DNA from: Acidimicrobiaceae bacterium
Lineage (GTDB): Bacteria; Actinomycetota; Acidimicrobiia; Acidimicrobiales; RAAP-2
Reading direction: 5' to 3'
DNA length: 5,635 bases
NCBI GenBank assembly: GCA_003151555.1
Contig: PLXU01000077.1
Location: forward strand, 159-5,793
Each line of letters starts with the position of its first letter. Within the stretch, counting starts at the first letter, position 1. Position numbers and translations under genes: made by a program. This document shows, in pieces, positions 1 through 5,635 of the stretch. The notes beneath the pieces were generated by a model that ran no database searches, had not been told where the DNA came from, and saw only the letters and a program-made list of their open reading frames with translations.

Positions 1-456
1 TACGGCATGGCCGTCGCGCAGGCCCAGCACGCCGTGCGCGAGCTGACCAAGGAGCTCGAGAAACGCCAGGTGGAGGTCAGCTACGCCATCCACCCGGTCG
101 CGGGGCGCATGCCGGGCCATATGAACGTGCTGCTCGCCGAGGCCAACGTGCCCTATGAGCAGTTAAAGGAAATGGACGAAGCGAACTCCGAACTCCAGAC
201 CGCCGACGTGGCCCTGGTCGTGGGCGCGAACGACACCGTGAACCCGGCCGCCATGGACGACAAGACCTCGCCGATCTACGGCATGCCGATCATTCGCGCC
301 GACCTGGCCGAGAACGTCATCTTTTTGAAGCGCTCGATGCGCCCCGGCTTCGCCGGCATCGAGAACGAGCTGCTCTACAACCCCAAGACTCTCCTGGTCT
401 TTGGCGACGCGAAGGACACCCTCACCAAGGTGGTCGCGACCGTCAAGGCGTCCTAA
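1..456 (+). CDS. pntB: NAD(P) transhydrogenase subunit beta, C-terminal part (5' end outside window)
   Basis: This is the last 151 residues of PntB, the membrane subunit of the proton-translocating transhydrogenase that passes hydride between NADH and NADP+ using the proton gradient. Only the cytoplasmic NADP(H)-binding domain III is visible; the membrane domain lies upstream. The reading frame is open from base 1, so the ATG at 7 is internal: the first residues read YGMAVAQAQ, the end of the family's GYGMAVAQAQ nucleotide-binding motif. Further landmarks are HPVAGRMPGHMNVLLAEA (visible residues 31-48), GANDTVNPAA (75-84, its Asp matching the conserved NADP-site Asp of E. coli PntB), KRSM (110-113) and GDAK (135-138). 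A Phe (117) stands where E. coli has Tyr in the KRSMxxGY segment, which I believe is a common variant. It ends in TAA and converges on the next gene. Identification is secure; the length of the full gene cannot be seen. Confidence 0.97.
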   Translation, partial: YGMAVAQAQHAVRELTKELEKRQVEVSYAIHPVAGRMPGHMNVLLAEANVPYEQLKEMDEANSELQTADVALVVGANDTVNPAAMDDKTSPIYGMPIIRADLAENVIFLKRSMRPGFAGIENELLYNPKTLLVFGDAKDTLTKVVATVKAS

Positions 457-503
457 CCGAACCGGGCATTTCTAGTCGAGGACCAGCACGCGGGACCAAC
501 GTT

Positions 504-2033
504 TCATACGGGCCGCATGGTGCCTTGGTGCATATAACGCACGTGCCACGACAGGGCCTCGTCGAGCAGGTGCGGGGTGTGCTTGCCGGACTGGCCCGAC
601 ATGGCCCGATCGAAGTAGTCCTGCAGAGCAGCGCGAAAATCGGGGTGGGCGCAATTGTCGATGATCTTCTGGGCGCGCCGTCGTGGCGGCAGGCCTCGCA
701 GGTCGGCCACGCCCTGTTCGGTGATGATGACGTGCACGTCGTGCTCGGTGTGATCCACGTGGCTGACCATCGGCACCAGGCAGGAAATGGTCCCGTGGTG
801 CGCGGTCGAGGGCGAGAGGAACATTGCGATGTAGGCGTTGCGCGCGAAGTCGCCGGATCCGCCGATGCCGTTCTGAATGCTCGAGCCCATCACGTGCGTC
901 GAGTTGACATTGCCGTAGATGTCGGCTTCGATCATGCCGTTCATCGTCAGGCAGCCCAGGCGGCGAATCACCTCGGGATGATTGCTGATCTCCTGGGGTC
1001 GCAGCACGATTCGATCGCGGTAGTCGGTGATGTTGTCGCCAAAGTCTTTGGCGGCTGCAGCGCTGAGCGAAAAGGCCGTGGCCGAAATCGAGCTCAGCGT
1101 GCCCGAGCGCAGCATCTGGAGCATGCCGTCCTGGATGACCTCGGTGTAGGCAGTGAGGGGACGGAAAGGACCTTCGTCGAGCCCGGCCAACACCGCGTTG
1201 GCGACGTTGCCGACGCCCGACTGCAATGGCAGCAGGGTGGCCGGGAGTCGTCCCCTCCTCACTTCGTGAGAGAGAAAGTCCAAGACGTGGCCGGCGATCA
1301 ATTTCGACGTTTCGTCCACGGGCTTGAAGTCCGTGTTGCGGTCCGGGGCGTTGGTCTCGACGACGGCGATGATCTTCTCGCGGGGGCAGTGAAAGTACGG
1401 CACGCCGATTCGGTCGCCCGGGTGCGTGATCTGAATCGGCTTGCGGTTCGGGGGTAGGGCGGTGCCGTAGTAGATGTCGTGCATCCCCTCCAGCTCGCGC
1501 GGTTGCCAGGAGTTCACTTCGAGGATCACGCGGTCGGCCATGTCGATCCAGGTCTTGTTATTGCCCACCGAGGAGGAAGGGATCAATTCGTCGTCGGCCG
1601 TGATGCCGGCCACTTCGACGAGTGCGACGTCGAGGTGGCCGAAGAATCCTTCCCACACCATCTGCGCAACGTGCGAGAGGTGCAGGTCCATGTAGTCGAG
1701 CTGACCGGCGTTGATCTTAGCGCGGCTCACGGGGTCGGACTGGTACGGCATGCGAAGGTCGATGCCGTCGACCGCGGCCAGCGCACCGTCGAGCTCGGGC
1801 GCGGTGGACGCGCCCGTCCACACGCCCAGGCGGAAGTGTTCTCCTCGGGCAGTCGCTTCGCTGACGCGATCAACGATCGCCGTCGGCACCGCTTTGGGAT
1901 GGCCCGAGCCGGTGAATCCGCTCATGCCGACGTTGTCACCCGACGAAATAAACTCGGCCGCTTCTTGCGGCGACATCAACAGCTGAAGGGCGGCTTTGCT
2001 CTCGATCCTCGACGAATCTATTTCGTGCACCAA
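504..2033 (-). CDS. Acetyl-CoA hydrolase/succinyl-CoA:acetate CoA-transferase family protein
   Basis: About 509 residues, the usual length for this family (AarC, ScpC/YgfH, Cat1, fungal Ach1). These cytoplasmic enzymes move CoA between succinyl-, acetyl- or propionyl-CoA and a free acid through a glutamyl-CoA thioester. Visible marks are MSPQEAAEFI and VGMSGFTGSGHPKAVP near residues 20-50, QSGVGNVANAV (271-281), AYTEVIQDG (295-303) with the likely catalytic Glu298, NGIGGSGDF (388-396) and ITEQGVADLRG (437-447). No frameshift or missing core motif is seen. A TAA lies three codons before the TTG at 2033, so the start is that TTG or the GTG next to it (2028-2030). No Shine-Dalgarno precedes either, and a -10-like TAAACT is placed for a leaderless GTG start. 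The acid specificity (acetate, propionate or other) cannot be read from the sequence. A role in short-chain acyl-CoA balance is inferred. It lies downstream of the aldo/keto reductase on the same strand, 106 bases apart, so co-transcription is possible but unproven. Confidence 0.93.
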   Translation of the reverse strand: MVHEIDSSRIESKAALQLLMSPQEAAEFISSGDNVGMSGFTGSGHPKAVPTAIVDRVSEATARGEHFRLGVWTGASTAPELDGALAAVDGIDLRMPYQSDPVSRAKINAGQLDYMDLHLSHVAQMVWEGFFGHLDVALVEVAGITADDELIPSSSVGNNKTWIDMADRVILEVNSWQPRELEGMHDIYYGTALPPNRKPIQITHPGDRIGVPYFHCPREKIIAVVETNAPDRNTDFKPVDETSKLIAGHVLDFLSHEVRRGRLPATLLPLQSGVGNVANAVLAGLDEGPFRPLTAYTEVIQDGMLQMLRSGTLSSISATAFSLSAAAAKDFGDNITDYRDRIVLRPQEISNHPEVIRRLGCLTMNGMIEADIYGNVNSTHVMGSSIQNGIGGSGDFARNAYIAMFLSPSTAHHGTISCLVPMVSHVDHTEHDVHVIITEQGVADLRGLPPRRRAQKIIDNCAHPDFRAALQDYFDRAMSGQSGKHTPHLLDEALSWHVRYMHQGTMRPV

Positions 2034-2139
2034 CGGAGTTTACGTAGTCGGTGCGCAGGCACTATTGCGCGAGCACGATCTGGGTCGAACCGGCAACGTG
2101 AGAAGTAACAACCCTTGGCGGGCGACACGCGGTAGAGAG
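2034..2139 (-). promoter_or_regulatory. Intergenic leader of the CoA-transferase with possible leaderless-type -10
   Basis: The 106 bases between the aldo/keto reductase stop and the CoA-transferase start hold no gene. On the minus strand a TAAACT hexamer (plus 2037-2042) fits the actinobacterial -10 pattern TAnnnT and lies 6 bases before the GTG at 2030, the spacing expected when transcription begins on the start codon. A second, weaker candidate is AATAGT about 27 bases before the TTG. Neither has a good -35, and no purine-rich ribosome-binding site is present. This is a motif reading only. Confidence 0.3.
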
Positions 2140-3060
2140 TTAGACAGTGAGTACGTTAAGTGCGGCCAGTTGCTCCGCGCTGAGGGTGCGCACGGCGTGG
2201 GCGTTCGCTTCGACCTGGGCGGCGCTCGACGCACCGGCAATGACGCAGCTGACCTGAGGGTGACTCAATAGCCACGAGAAGGCCAGGCTCAATAGCGGCA
2301 CGTTGATCTCCTCGGCGTATTGGACCAACGCGTCCACCTGGGCGCGCAAGCGATCGCCCAGCCAATGCGCACTACGTTCGGGCGGCATCTTGGCGAGACG
2401 TGATCCCTCGGGAATTGGCTCACCGGGGCGGACCTTTCCGGTGAGCAGACCGTTGGCCAGCGGATAGTAGGGCAGAAAGCCGAGTCCCAATTCGTCGCAC
2501 ACGTTGAGCACACCGTCGCGTTCGGGATCACGCGCGAGCAGGGAGTACTGGTTCTGAATCGAGACGAAGCTCGGTCCGTCGCCGGCGGCCGTTTTGGCTT
2601 CACGAAGTTGGGCGACCGTGAGGTTGGAGCAGCCGATCTCTCGAATTTTGCCGGCCTCGACAAGTTCGCCTAGCGCGCCCAACGTGTCGGTGATGGGGAC
2701 CTTGTCGTCGGGGGCGTGCAACTGGTAGAGGTCGATGTAGTCGGACCCCAGTCGTTTGAGAGAATCGTCGCAGGCCTGGCGTACGTACGCCGGCGCGGCG
2801 CCGAAGTGGTCGTCGTCAATGGGCATACCGAATTTGGTCGCCACGACGACCTCGCCGCGCCGCGACCCCAGGGCCTCTCCCAAGAAGACTTCGGATTTGG
2901 TGGCACCATAAATGTCGGCCGTGTCAAAGAAGTTGATGCCCGCCTCGATCGCCGCGGCCACCACGGCGTTGGTGGTGGCGGCGTCGGAACGCACGCCGAA
3001 ATTGTTACAGCCAATTCCGACCACGGAGACTTCGAGCGAGCCAATCGAGCGCTTTTGCAT
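2140..3060 (-). CDS. Aldo/keto reductase family oxidoreductase
   Basis: A 306-residue NADPH-dependent oxidoreductase of the aldo/keto reductase superfamily, a TIM-barrel enzyme that reduces carbonyl compounds in the cytoplasm. The tetrad is complete: Asp46 and Tyr51 in FFDTADIYG, Lys76 in VVVATKFGM, and His115 in YIDLYQLHAPD. Other family marks are GCSNLTVAQLREA (143-155), SIQNQYSLL (167-175) and the C-terminal cofactor segment GASSAAQVEAN (276-286). The frame stays open up to a TTG at 3123, but the ATG at 3060 is preferred: it has GAAGG six bases upstream and gives the normal family N-terminus MQKRSIGSLEVS. An ATG at 3066 also exists but would sit directly against that site. The protein resembles the potassium-channel beta-subunit/YajO-like group; the substrate cannot be inferred. 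It is divergent from the ferredoxin gene and upstream of the CoA-transferase. Confidence 0.93.
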   Translation of the reverse strand: MQKRSIGSLEVSVVGIGCNNFGVRSDAATTNAVVAAAIEAGINFFDTADIYGATKSEVFLGEALGSRRGEVVVATKFGMPIDDDHFGAAPAYVRQACDDSLKRLGSDYIDLYQLHAPDDKVPITDTLGALGELVEAGKIREIGCSNLTVAQLREAKTAAGDGPSFVSIQNQYSLLARDPERDGVLNVCDELGLGFLPYYPLANGLLTGKVRPGEPIPEGSRLAKMPPERSAHWLGDRLRAQVDALVQYAEEINVPLLSLAFSWLLSHPQVSCVIAGASSAAQVEANAHAVRTLSAEQLAALNVLTV

Positions 3061-3071
3061 GACCATCCTTC
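3061..3071 (-). promoter_or_regulatory. Ribosome-binding site deciding the aldo/keto reductase start
   Basis: On the minus strand GAAGG (plus 3067-3071) is followed by six bases and then the ATG at 3060. The same site abuts the alternative ATG at 3066 with no spacer, so it favours the 306-residue protein. Confidence 0.6.
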
Positions 3072-3086
3072 GGCTTTCTTCGTAGT

Positions 3087-3123
3087 GTACAAAATCGTTC
3101 GAAACGGCGCGATGCCGCGTCAA
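3087..3123 (-). promoter_or_regulatory. Candidate promoter of the aldo/keto reductase gene
   Basis: On the minus strand a near-consensus -35, TTGACG (plus 3118-3123), is followed after 18 bases by AACGAT (plus 3094-3099), a partial -10 match. Transcription would begin near 3087 and leave a leader of roughly 27 bases. A TACACT hexamer slightly further downstream is an alternative -10 but has no -35 at the right distance. The position just before a gene start supports the idea; the -10 is weak. Confidence 0.35.
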
Positions 3124-3152
3124 CGTGTTCGGCGTCGGAGCGCAAGTACGAT
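3124..3152 (+). promoter_or_regulatory. Candidate promoter of the ferredoxin-gltX cluster
   Basis: TACGAT at 3147-3152 matches the TAnnnT -10 pattern. It lies 27 bases before the ferredoxin ATG and leaves room for the strong GAAGGAG ribosome-binding site at 3168-3174. The bases about 16-17 upstream (CGTGTT) are a poor -35. Because everything upstream on this strand is antisense to the aldo/keto reductase, a promoter for the + cluster must lie in or near this 119-base divergent region. Confidence 0.35.
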
Positions 3153-3179
3153 GGGTAGGGCAATCGTGAAGGAGTCGTC

Positions 3180-3371
3180 ATGAAAATCAACGTGGATTAC
3201 GACCTGTGCACCAGCAACGCCGTGTGCATGAGCATCGCTCCCGAGGTCTTTGAGGTTCGCGACGACGGCTTCATGTACGTGCTCGATGAGAATCCCGGGC
3301 CGGAATTCGACGCCCGACTGCGCGAGGCGGTCGCTGGCTGTCCCAACGGCGCCATCTCCGTCGAGGAGTAG
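3180..3371 (+). CDS. Small single-cluster ferredoxin (P450-type, probably 3Fe-4S)
   Basis: A 63-residue acidic protein with the layout of the small bacterial ferredoxins that pass electrons to cytochromes P450: a short beta strand, DYDLCTSNAVC, APEVFEV, then AGCPNGAI near the end. The cluster ligands are Cys10, Cys16 and Cys54 (followed by Pro55). The position that would be the fourth cysteine in a 4Fe-4S protein is Asn13, so the pattern is CxxNxxC...CP, which points to a 3Fe-4S or otherwise labile fourth-site cluster. The start is well supported: GAAGGAG five bases before the ATG. No P450 or ferredoxin reductase gene is in the window, so the electron partner is unknown. Its stop codon is 3 bases before gltX and its last codons carry the gltX ribosome-binding site, so the two are almost certainly co-transcribed. 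Family membership is clear; function is inferred. Confidence 0.93.
   Translation: MKINVDYDLCTSNAVCMSIAPEVFEVRDDGFMYVLDENPGPEFDARLREAVAGCPNGAISVEE
3363..3368 (+). promoter_or_regulatory. gltX ribosome-binding site inside the end of the ferredoxin gene
   Basis: GAGGAG encodes the last two glutamates of the ferredoxin and lies six bases before the gltX ATG, so ribosomes finishing the ferredoxin pass over the gltX initiation site. Confidence 0.65.
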
Positions 3372-3374
3372 TAC

Positions 3375-4829
3375 ATGGCTGGGCTCAGGGTGCGCTTTGC
3401 GCCGTCGCCGACCGGTTTTTTCCACGTCGGTTCGGCGCGCACGGCGCTCTTTAATTGGTTCGTCGCCCGCCAGCACCCCGACGGCGTTTTCATTCTTCGC
3501 ATTGAAGACACCGACGCCGAACGAAATCGCGAGGAGTGGGTCGACGGGATTCTCGATGCCCTGGCGTGGCTGGGACTCGACCTCGACGAAGGGCCCTATC
3601 GCCAAAGCGACAACGCGACGGCCCACACGCTCTCCATCGAGCAACTTATGGACGGCGGCTACCTCTACTTCTGCGATTGCACGGGCGACGCCCTCGCCGA
3701 GCGCAAGGGTGACGACAAGACGCCGGGCTACGACGGCTTTTGTAGAGACCGCGGGCTCGTTCGTGGTGAGCACACCGCACTGCGCTTTCGCACGCCCGAC
3801 GAGGGCCACACGGTGGTGCACGACGCCGTGCGCGGCGAGGTGGAATTCTCCAATTCCACGATCGATGACTTCATCGTTGCGAAGTCATCGGGAGCGGTGC
3901 TCTACGCCTTGGCCAACGTGACCGATGATCGTCAAGACCGGATCACCCACGTCATCCGCGGCGAGGATCACCTGTCCAATACCCCCAAGCAGATGTTGCT
4001 CTGGGAGGCGCTCAACGAAGCGTCGGGATCGGTATTGGCGGTGCCGGTGTACGCGCACTTGCCGCTACTGGTCAACGAACAGCGCAAGAAGCTCTCGAAG
4101 CGAAAGGACCCAGTGGCGACGGAGTCGTTCCGCGACCAGGGCTACCTCTCCGAGACGTTCGTCAACTATCTCGCATTGATGGGTTGGAGTCCGCGCGGCG
4201 ACGAGGAAAAGGTTCCGACGACGACACTGATTGAAGAGTTCCGCCTCGAGGACGTCTCGCATTCGCCGGCCTTCTTCGACGTCAAGAAGATGACCCACCT
4301 CAACGGCGAGTACATCCGCGCGCTCGGGGCCGAGGAGTTTCTTGAGGCCTGCGCGCCGTGGGTGTGCCCGTGGTCGACCGCTTGGCGGCCCACGGACCGC
4401 GAGGTACCGTGGAGCGAGGAGCAGTTCGACGCGGAACTCTTCGCGCGCGTGGCTCCGCTCATTCAAGAGCGGGTCGCAACCCTGGGCGAGGTGCCTGCCC
4501 TGATCTCCTTCTTTTTCCTCGATGCGCCGGTCGTCGATGACGCGGCCTTCGACAAGTCCGTGGGCGGCGACCCACTCGGGCGCACCCTGCTGGTCGCGGC
4601 AATCGAACGTTTCGCCGAGGTCGAATGGGACGCCGCATCGTTGCACGAAGCGACCATTCAAATCGGTGAGTTACTGGAGATGCCGCTTCGCAAGGCGCAG
4701 GCTCCCATTCGTTGCGCCGTTACCGGTTCGCTGGTGGGACCCCCGCTCTTTGAGTCACTCGAACTGCTCGGTCGCGATCGCACACTCGTGCTGCTGCGCG
4801 ACGCGCTCGCGCGTCCCTTCAAGAAATGA
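3375..4829 (+). CDS. gltX: Glutamyl-tRNA synthetase (GluRS)
   Basis: A 484-residue class Ib aminoacyl-tRNA synthetase that joins glutamate to tRNA-Glu using ATP. The N-terminal Rossmann domain has the HIGH-type signature FAPSPTGFFHVGSARTAL (residues 8-25, HVGS at 17-20) and LRIEDTDAERN (41-51). Also visible are VIRGEDHLSNTPKQMLLWEAL (193-213) and the KMSKS-type loop KLSKR (239-243). The region after about residue 325 is the helical anticodon-binding part, ending in the usual APIRCAVTGSLVGPPLFE segment. In the zinc region, Cys100-x-Cys102 and Cys123 are kept, but Asp125 stands where E. coli has the fourth ligand, His. The length fits the family (E. coli about 471). It follows the ferredoxin gene after 3 bases and overlaps the DUF218 gene by ATGA. 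Whether it also charges tRNA-Gln (a non-discriminating enzyme, with GatCAB amidation) is not readable from sequence alone, but tRNA-Gln and tRNA-Glu genes follow in the same direction. Confidence 0.98.
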   Translation: MAGLRVRFAPSPTGFFHVGSARTALFNWFVARQHPDGVFILRIEDTDAERNREEWVDGILDALAWLGLDLDEGPYRQSDNATAHTLSIEQLMDGGYLYFCDCTGDALAERKGDDKTPGYDGFCRDRGLVRGEHTALRFRTPDEGHTVVHDAVRGEVEFSNSTIDDFIVAKSSGAVLYALANVTDDRQDRITHVIRGEDHLSNTPKQMLLWEALNEASGSVLAVPVYAHLPLLVNEQRKKLSKRKDPVATESFRDQGYLSETFVNYLALMGWSPRGDEEKVPTTTLIEEFRLEDVSHSPAFFDVKKMTHLNGEYIRALGAEEFLEACAPWVCPWSTAWRPTDREVPWSEEQFDAELFARVAPLIQERVATLGEVPALISFFFLDAPVVDDAAFDKSVGGDPLGRTLLVAAIERFAEVEWDAASLHEATIQIGELLEMPLRKAQAPIRCAVTGSLVGPPLFESLELLGRDRTLVLLRDALARPFKK

Positions 4830-5476
4830 TTTTCTGGCCCTTCAAAGTGGTGAGGCGCATCATCAGTGCGCTCTTTACCATTGTGTTGCTGTACTTCGCC
4901 ATCACCTTCGTCCAGATCTGGTTGACCGGCCACGAGCACTCCAAGGAGTCGGCCCAGGCCATCCTGGTTTTCGGCACCACCGAGGACAACGGCACGCCGT
5001 CGGCCGAGCTCACGGTTCGCCTCGACCACGCCCTCGAACTTTACAAAGCGGGTCGAGCTCCCTGGATCGCGGTCACGGGCGGCAATCGTCCCGGTGACAA
5101 CTTCACCGAAGCGGGCGTATCGGCGACGTACCTGGAGGGCCACGGTGTGCCGGCGTCAAGAATCTTGCGGGGCGCGGGCAATGACACCTGGCAGAACGTG
5201 TCCACCGTGTTGGCGGCGCTCAAGAAACATCACATCGTGACTGTGCTCACCGTCACCGATCCCTTTCACGAGTACCGAGCGATGGCGATTTCCTCGGCCC
5301 AGGGCCTTAAGCCGCAACCCTCACCGGTCTCGAACTCACCGACGATCCACTTCTCGCTGTGGCTCTACTACCTCAAGGAGACCGCGTCGGTCGGGGTGGG
5401 TCGCATCATTGGCTATCGGACCTTGAGCTCGTGGACTTCAACGGCGTCCAACGTTCACGTACCTTCTGGCGGTTAG
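4826..5476 (+). CDS. Membrane-anchored DUF218 (SanA/YdcF-like) protein
   Basis: A 216-residue protein with one N-terminal membrane segment (about residues 11-33, basic residues before it), so the DUF218 domain probably faces outward. Family marks run in order: AILVFG (45-50), a GTPSAELTVRLDHALELYKAG segment (56-76), the TGG turn (84-86), TEA (94-96), GVPASRIL (107-114), NDTWQNV (119-125) and TDPFHEYRA (144-152). DUF218 proteins have a nucleotide-binding-like fold; SanA is linked to envelope permeability in E. coli, but the reaction is unknown for most members and I do not assign one. The ATG overlaps the gltX stop as ATGA and has only a weak purine stretch upstream, which suggests translational coupling to gltX. 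After the domain the chain ends in KETASVGVGRIIGYRTL and a short polar tail. It is followed by the tRNA genes. Confidence 0.88.
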   Translation: MIFWPFKVVRRIISALFTIVLLYFAITFVQIWLTGHEHSKESAQAILVFGTTEDNGTPSAELTVRLDHALELYKAGRAPWIAVTGGNRPGDNFTEAGVSATYLEGHGVPASRILRGAGNDTWQNVSTVLAALKKHHIVTVLTVTDPFHEYRAMAISSAQGLKPQPSPVSNSPTIHFSLWLYYLKETASVGVGRIIGYRTLSSWTSTASNVHVPSGG

Positions 5477-5490
5477 CGAGCGCATTTAGA

Positions 5491-5496
5491 TAAGAT
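5491..5496 (+). promoter_or_regulatory. Candidate -10 element for the tRNA genes
   Basis: TAAGAT, five of six to the TATAAT consensus, sits 11 bases before the tRNA-Gln 5' end in the short gap after the DUF218 stop. Transcription would begin about four or five bases before the mature tRNA. No clear -35 is present at the normal distance, where the end of the DUF218 gene lies. Confidence 0.4.
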
Positions 5497-5507
5497 TGCC
5501 AAGCCCT

Positions 5508-5579
5508 TCGGGGGTGGTGTAATTGGCAACACAACTGGTTCTGGTCCAGTTATTCAGGGTTCGAGTCCTTGCCCCCGAG
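5508..5579 (+). tRNA. tRNA-Gln (anticodon CUG)
   Basis: A full cloverleaf can be drawn. The acceptor stem is TCGGGGG (5508-5514) with CCCCCGA (5572-5578). The D-stem is GTGT/ACAC around the loop AATTGGCA. The anticodon stem is ACTGG/CCAGT around the loop TTCTGGT, with anticodon CTG at 5541-5543. A four-base variable loop follows, then the T-arm CAGGG/CCTTG around TTCGAGT. The U1-A72 pair and discriminator G73 (5579) are typical of glutamine tRNAs. CCA is not encoded: CGA follows. It reads CAG codons and lies beside gltX and a tRNA-Glu. Confidence 0.95.
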
Positions 5580-5616
5580 CGAATTGAGTAGGAGTCACGG
5601 CGACTGCTCGCTTCAT

Positions 5617-5635
5617 GGTCCCATCGTCTAGTGGC
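5617..5635 (+). tRNA. tRNA-Glu, 5' part only (cut by window end)
   Basis: The last 19 bases read as acceptor strand GGTCCCA, TC at positions 8-9, D-stem GTCT and the start of the D-loop AGTGGC. The TCGTCTAG(N)GGC stretch is highly characteristic of bacterial tRNA-Glu. The anticodon lies outside the window, so the isoacceptor is unknown and the identity rests on the D-arm plus the gltX/tRNA-Gln context. The 37 bases between this and tRNA-Gln show no terminator, so the two are probably one transcript. Confidence 0.75.

Noticed and set aside
457..503. Terminator between the convergent pntB and CoA-transferase genes
   Set aside because: No inverted repeat with a T-run could be found on either strand in the 47-base gap.
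525..2108. Long open frames on the + strand (525-1457 and 1479-2108) opposite the CoA-transferase
   Set aside because: They are antisense to a gene with full family motifs and encode Val/Arg/His-rich sequence with no recognisable domain, as expected from the opposite strand of GC-rich coding DNA.
3061..3123. Upstream TTG start for the aldo/keto reductase giving 327 residues
   Set aside because: The extra residues match no family N-terminus, no ribosome-binding site precedes the TTG, and that TTG is the first codon of the candidate -35. The ATG at 3060 has a well-spaced GAAGG.
3120..3821. A 233-codon minus-strand open frame opposite the ferredoxin and gltX
   Set aside because: It crosses two well-supported genes and the intergenic control region, and its composition is low-complexity shadow sequence.
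4065..5143. Minus-strand open frames (4065-4661 and 4658-5143) and a + strand alternative frame (4522-5097)
   Set aside because: They overlap the clear gltX and DUF218 reading frames and show no family motif.
5504..5513. CCC-TTCG-GGG hairpin at the tRNA-Gln 5' end, as a terminator or leader structure
   Set aside because: Only three base pairs with no T-run; most of it is the tRNA acceptor strand itself.

Overview
The window is GC-rich, densely packed bacterial chromosome with strong C/G preference at third codon positions. The TAnnnT-type -10 candidates, the actinobacterial style of the glutamyl-tRNA synthetase and DUF218 proteins, and a ferredoxin of the kind that serves cytochrome P450s suggest an actinomycete-like organism, perhaps from the Acidimicrobiia. 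That placement is an inference from protein style; no marker gene settles it. I see no mobile element, CRISPR array, insertion sequence or attachment site.

Left part (1-2139): the window opens inside pntB, the NADP-binding end of the proton-pumping transhydrogenase, on the + strand. It converges on a minus-strand acetyl-CoA hydrolase/succinyl-CoA:acetate CoA-transferase family gene with its catalytic glutamate intact. The 47-base gap between the two shows no convincing terminator.

Middle (2140-3179): a minus-strand aldo/keto reductase with a complete catalytic tetrad lies upstream of the CoA-transferase in the same direction, 106 bases away. It is divergent from the right-hand cluster across a 119-base region that must hold promoters for both sides.

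Right part (3180-5635): a compact + strand cluster. A 63-residue single-cluster ferredoxin (CxxNxxC...CP) is followed after 3 bases by gltX (glutamyl-tRNA synthetase). gltX overlaps by ATGA a membrane-anchored DUF218 (SanA/YdcF-like) protein. Next come tRNA-Gln(CUG) and the 5' part of a tRNA-Glu cut by the window end. The synthetase therefore sits beside genes for the tRNA it must charge (Glu) and the one a non-discriminating enzyme would also charge (Gln).

Most of this is housekeeping. The points worth a second look are the ferredoxin-gltX-DUF218 coupling, the linkage of gltX to both tRNAs, the altered zinc-ligand pattern in the synthetase, the asparagine in the ferredoxin motif, and a possible leaderless start for the CoA-transferase. 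I did not find evidence for a wholly new system.
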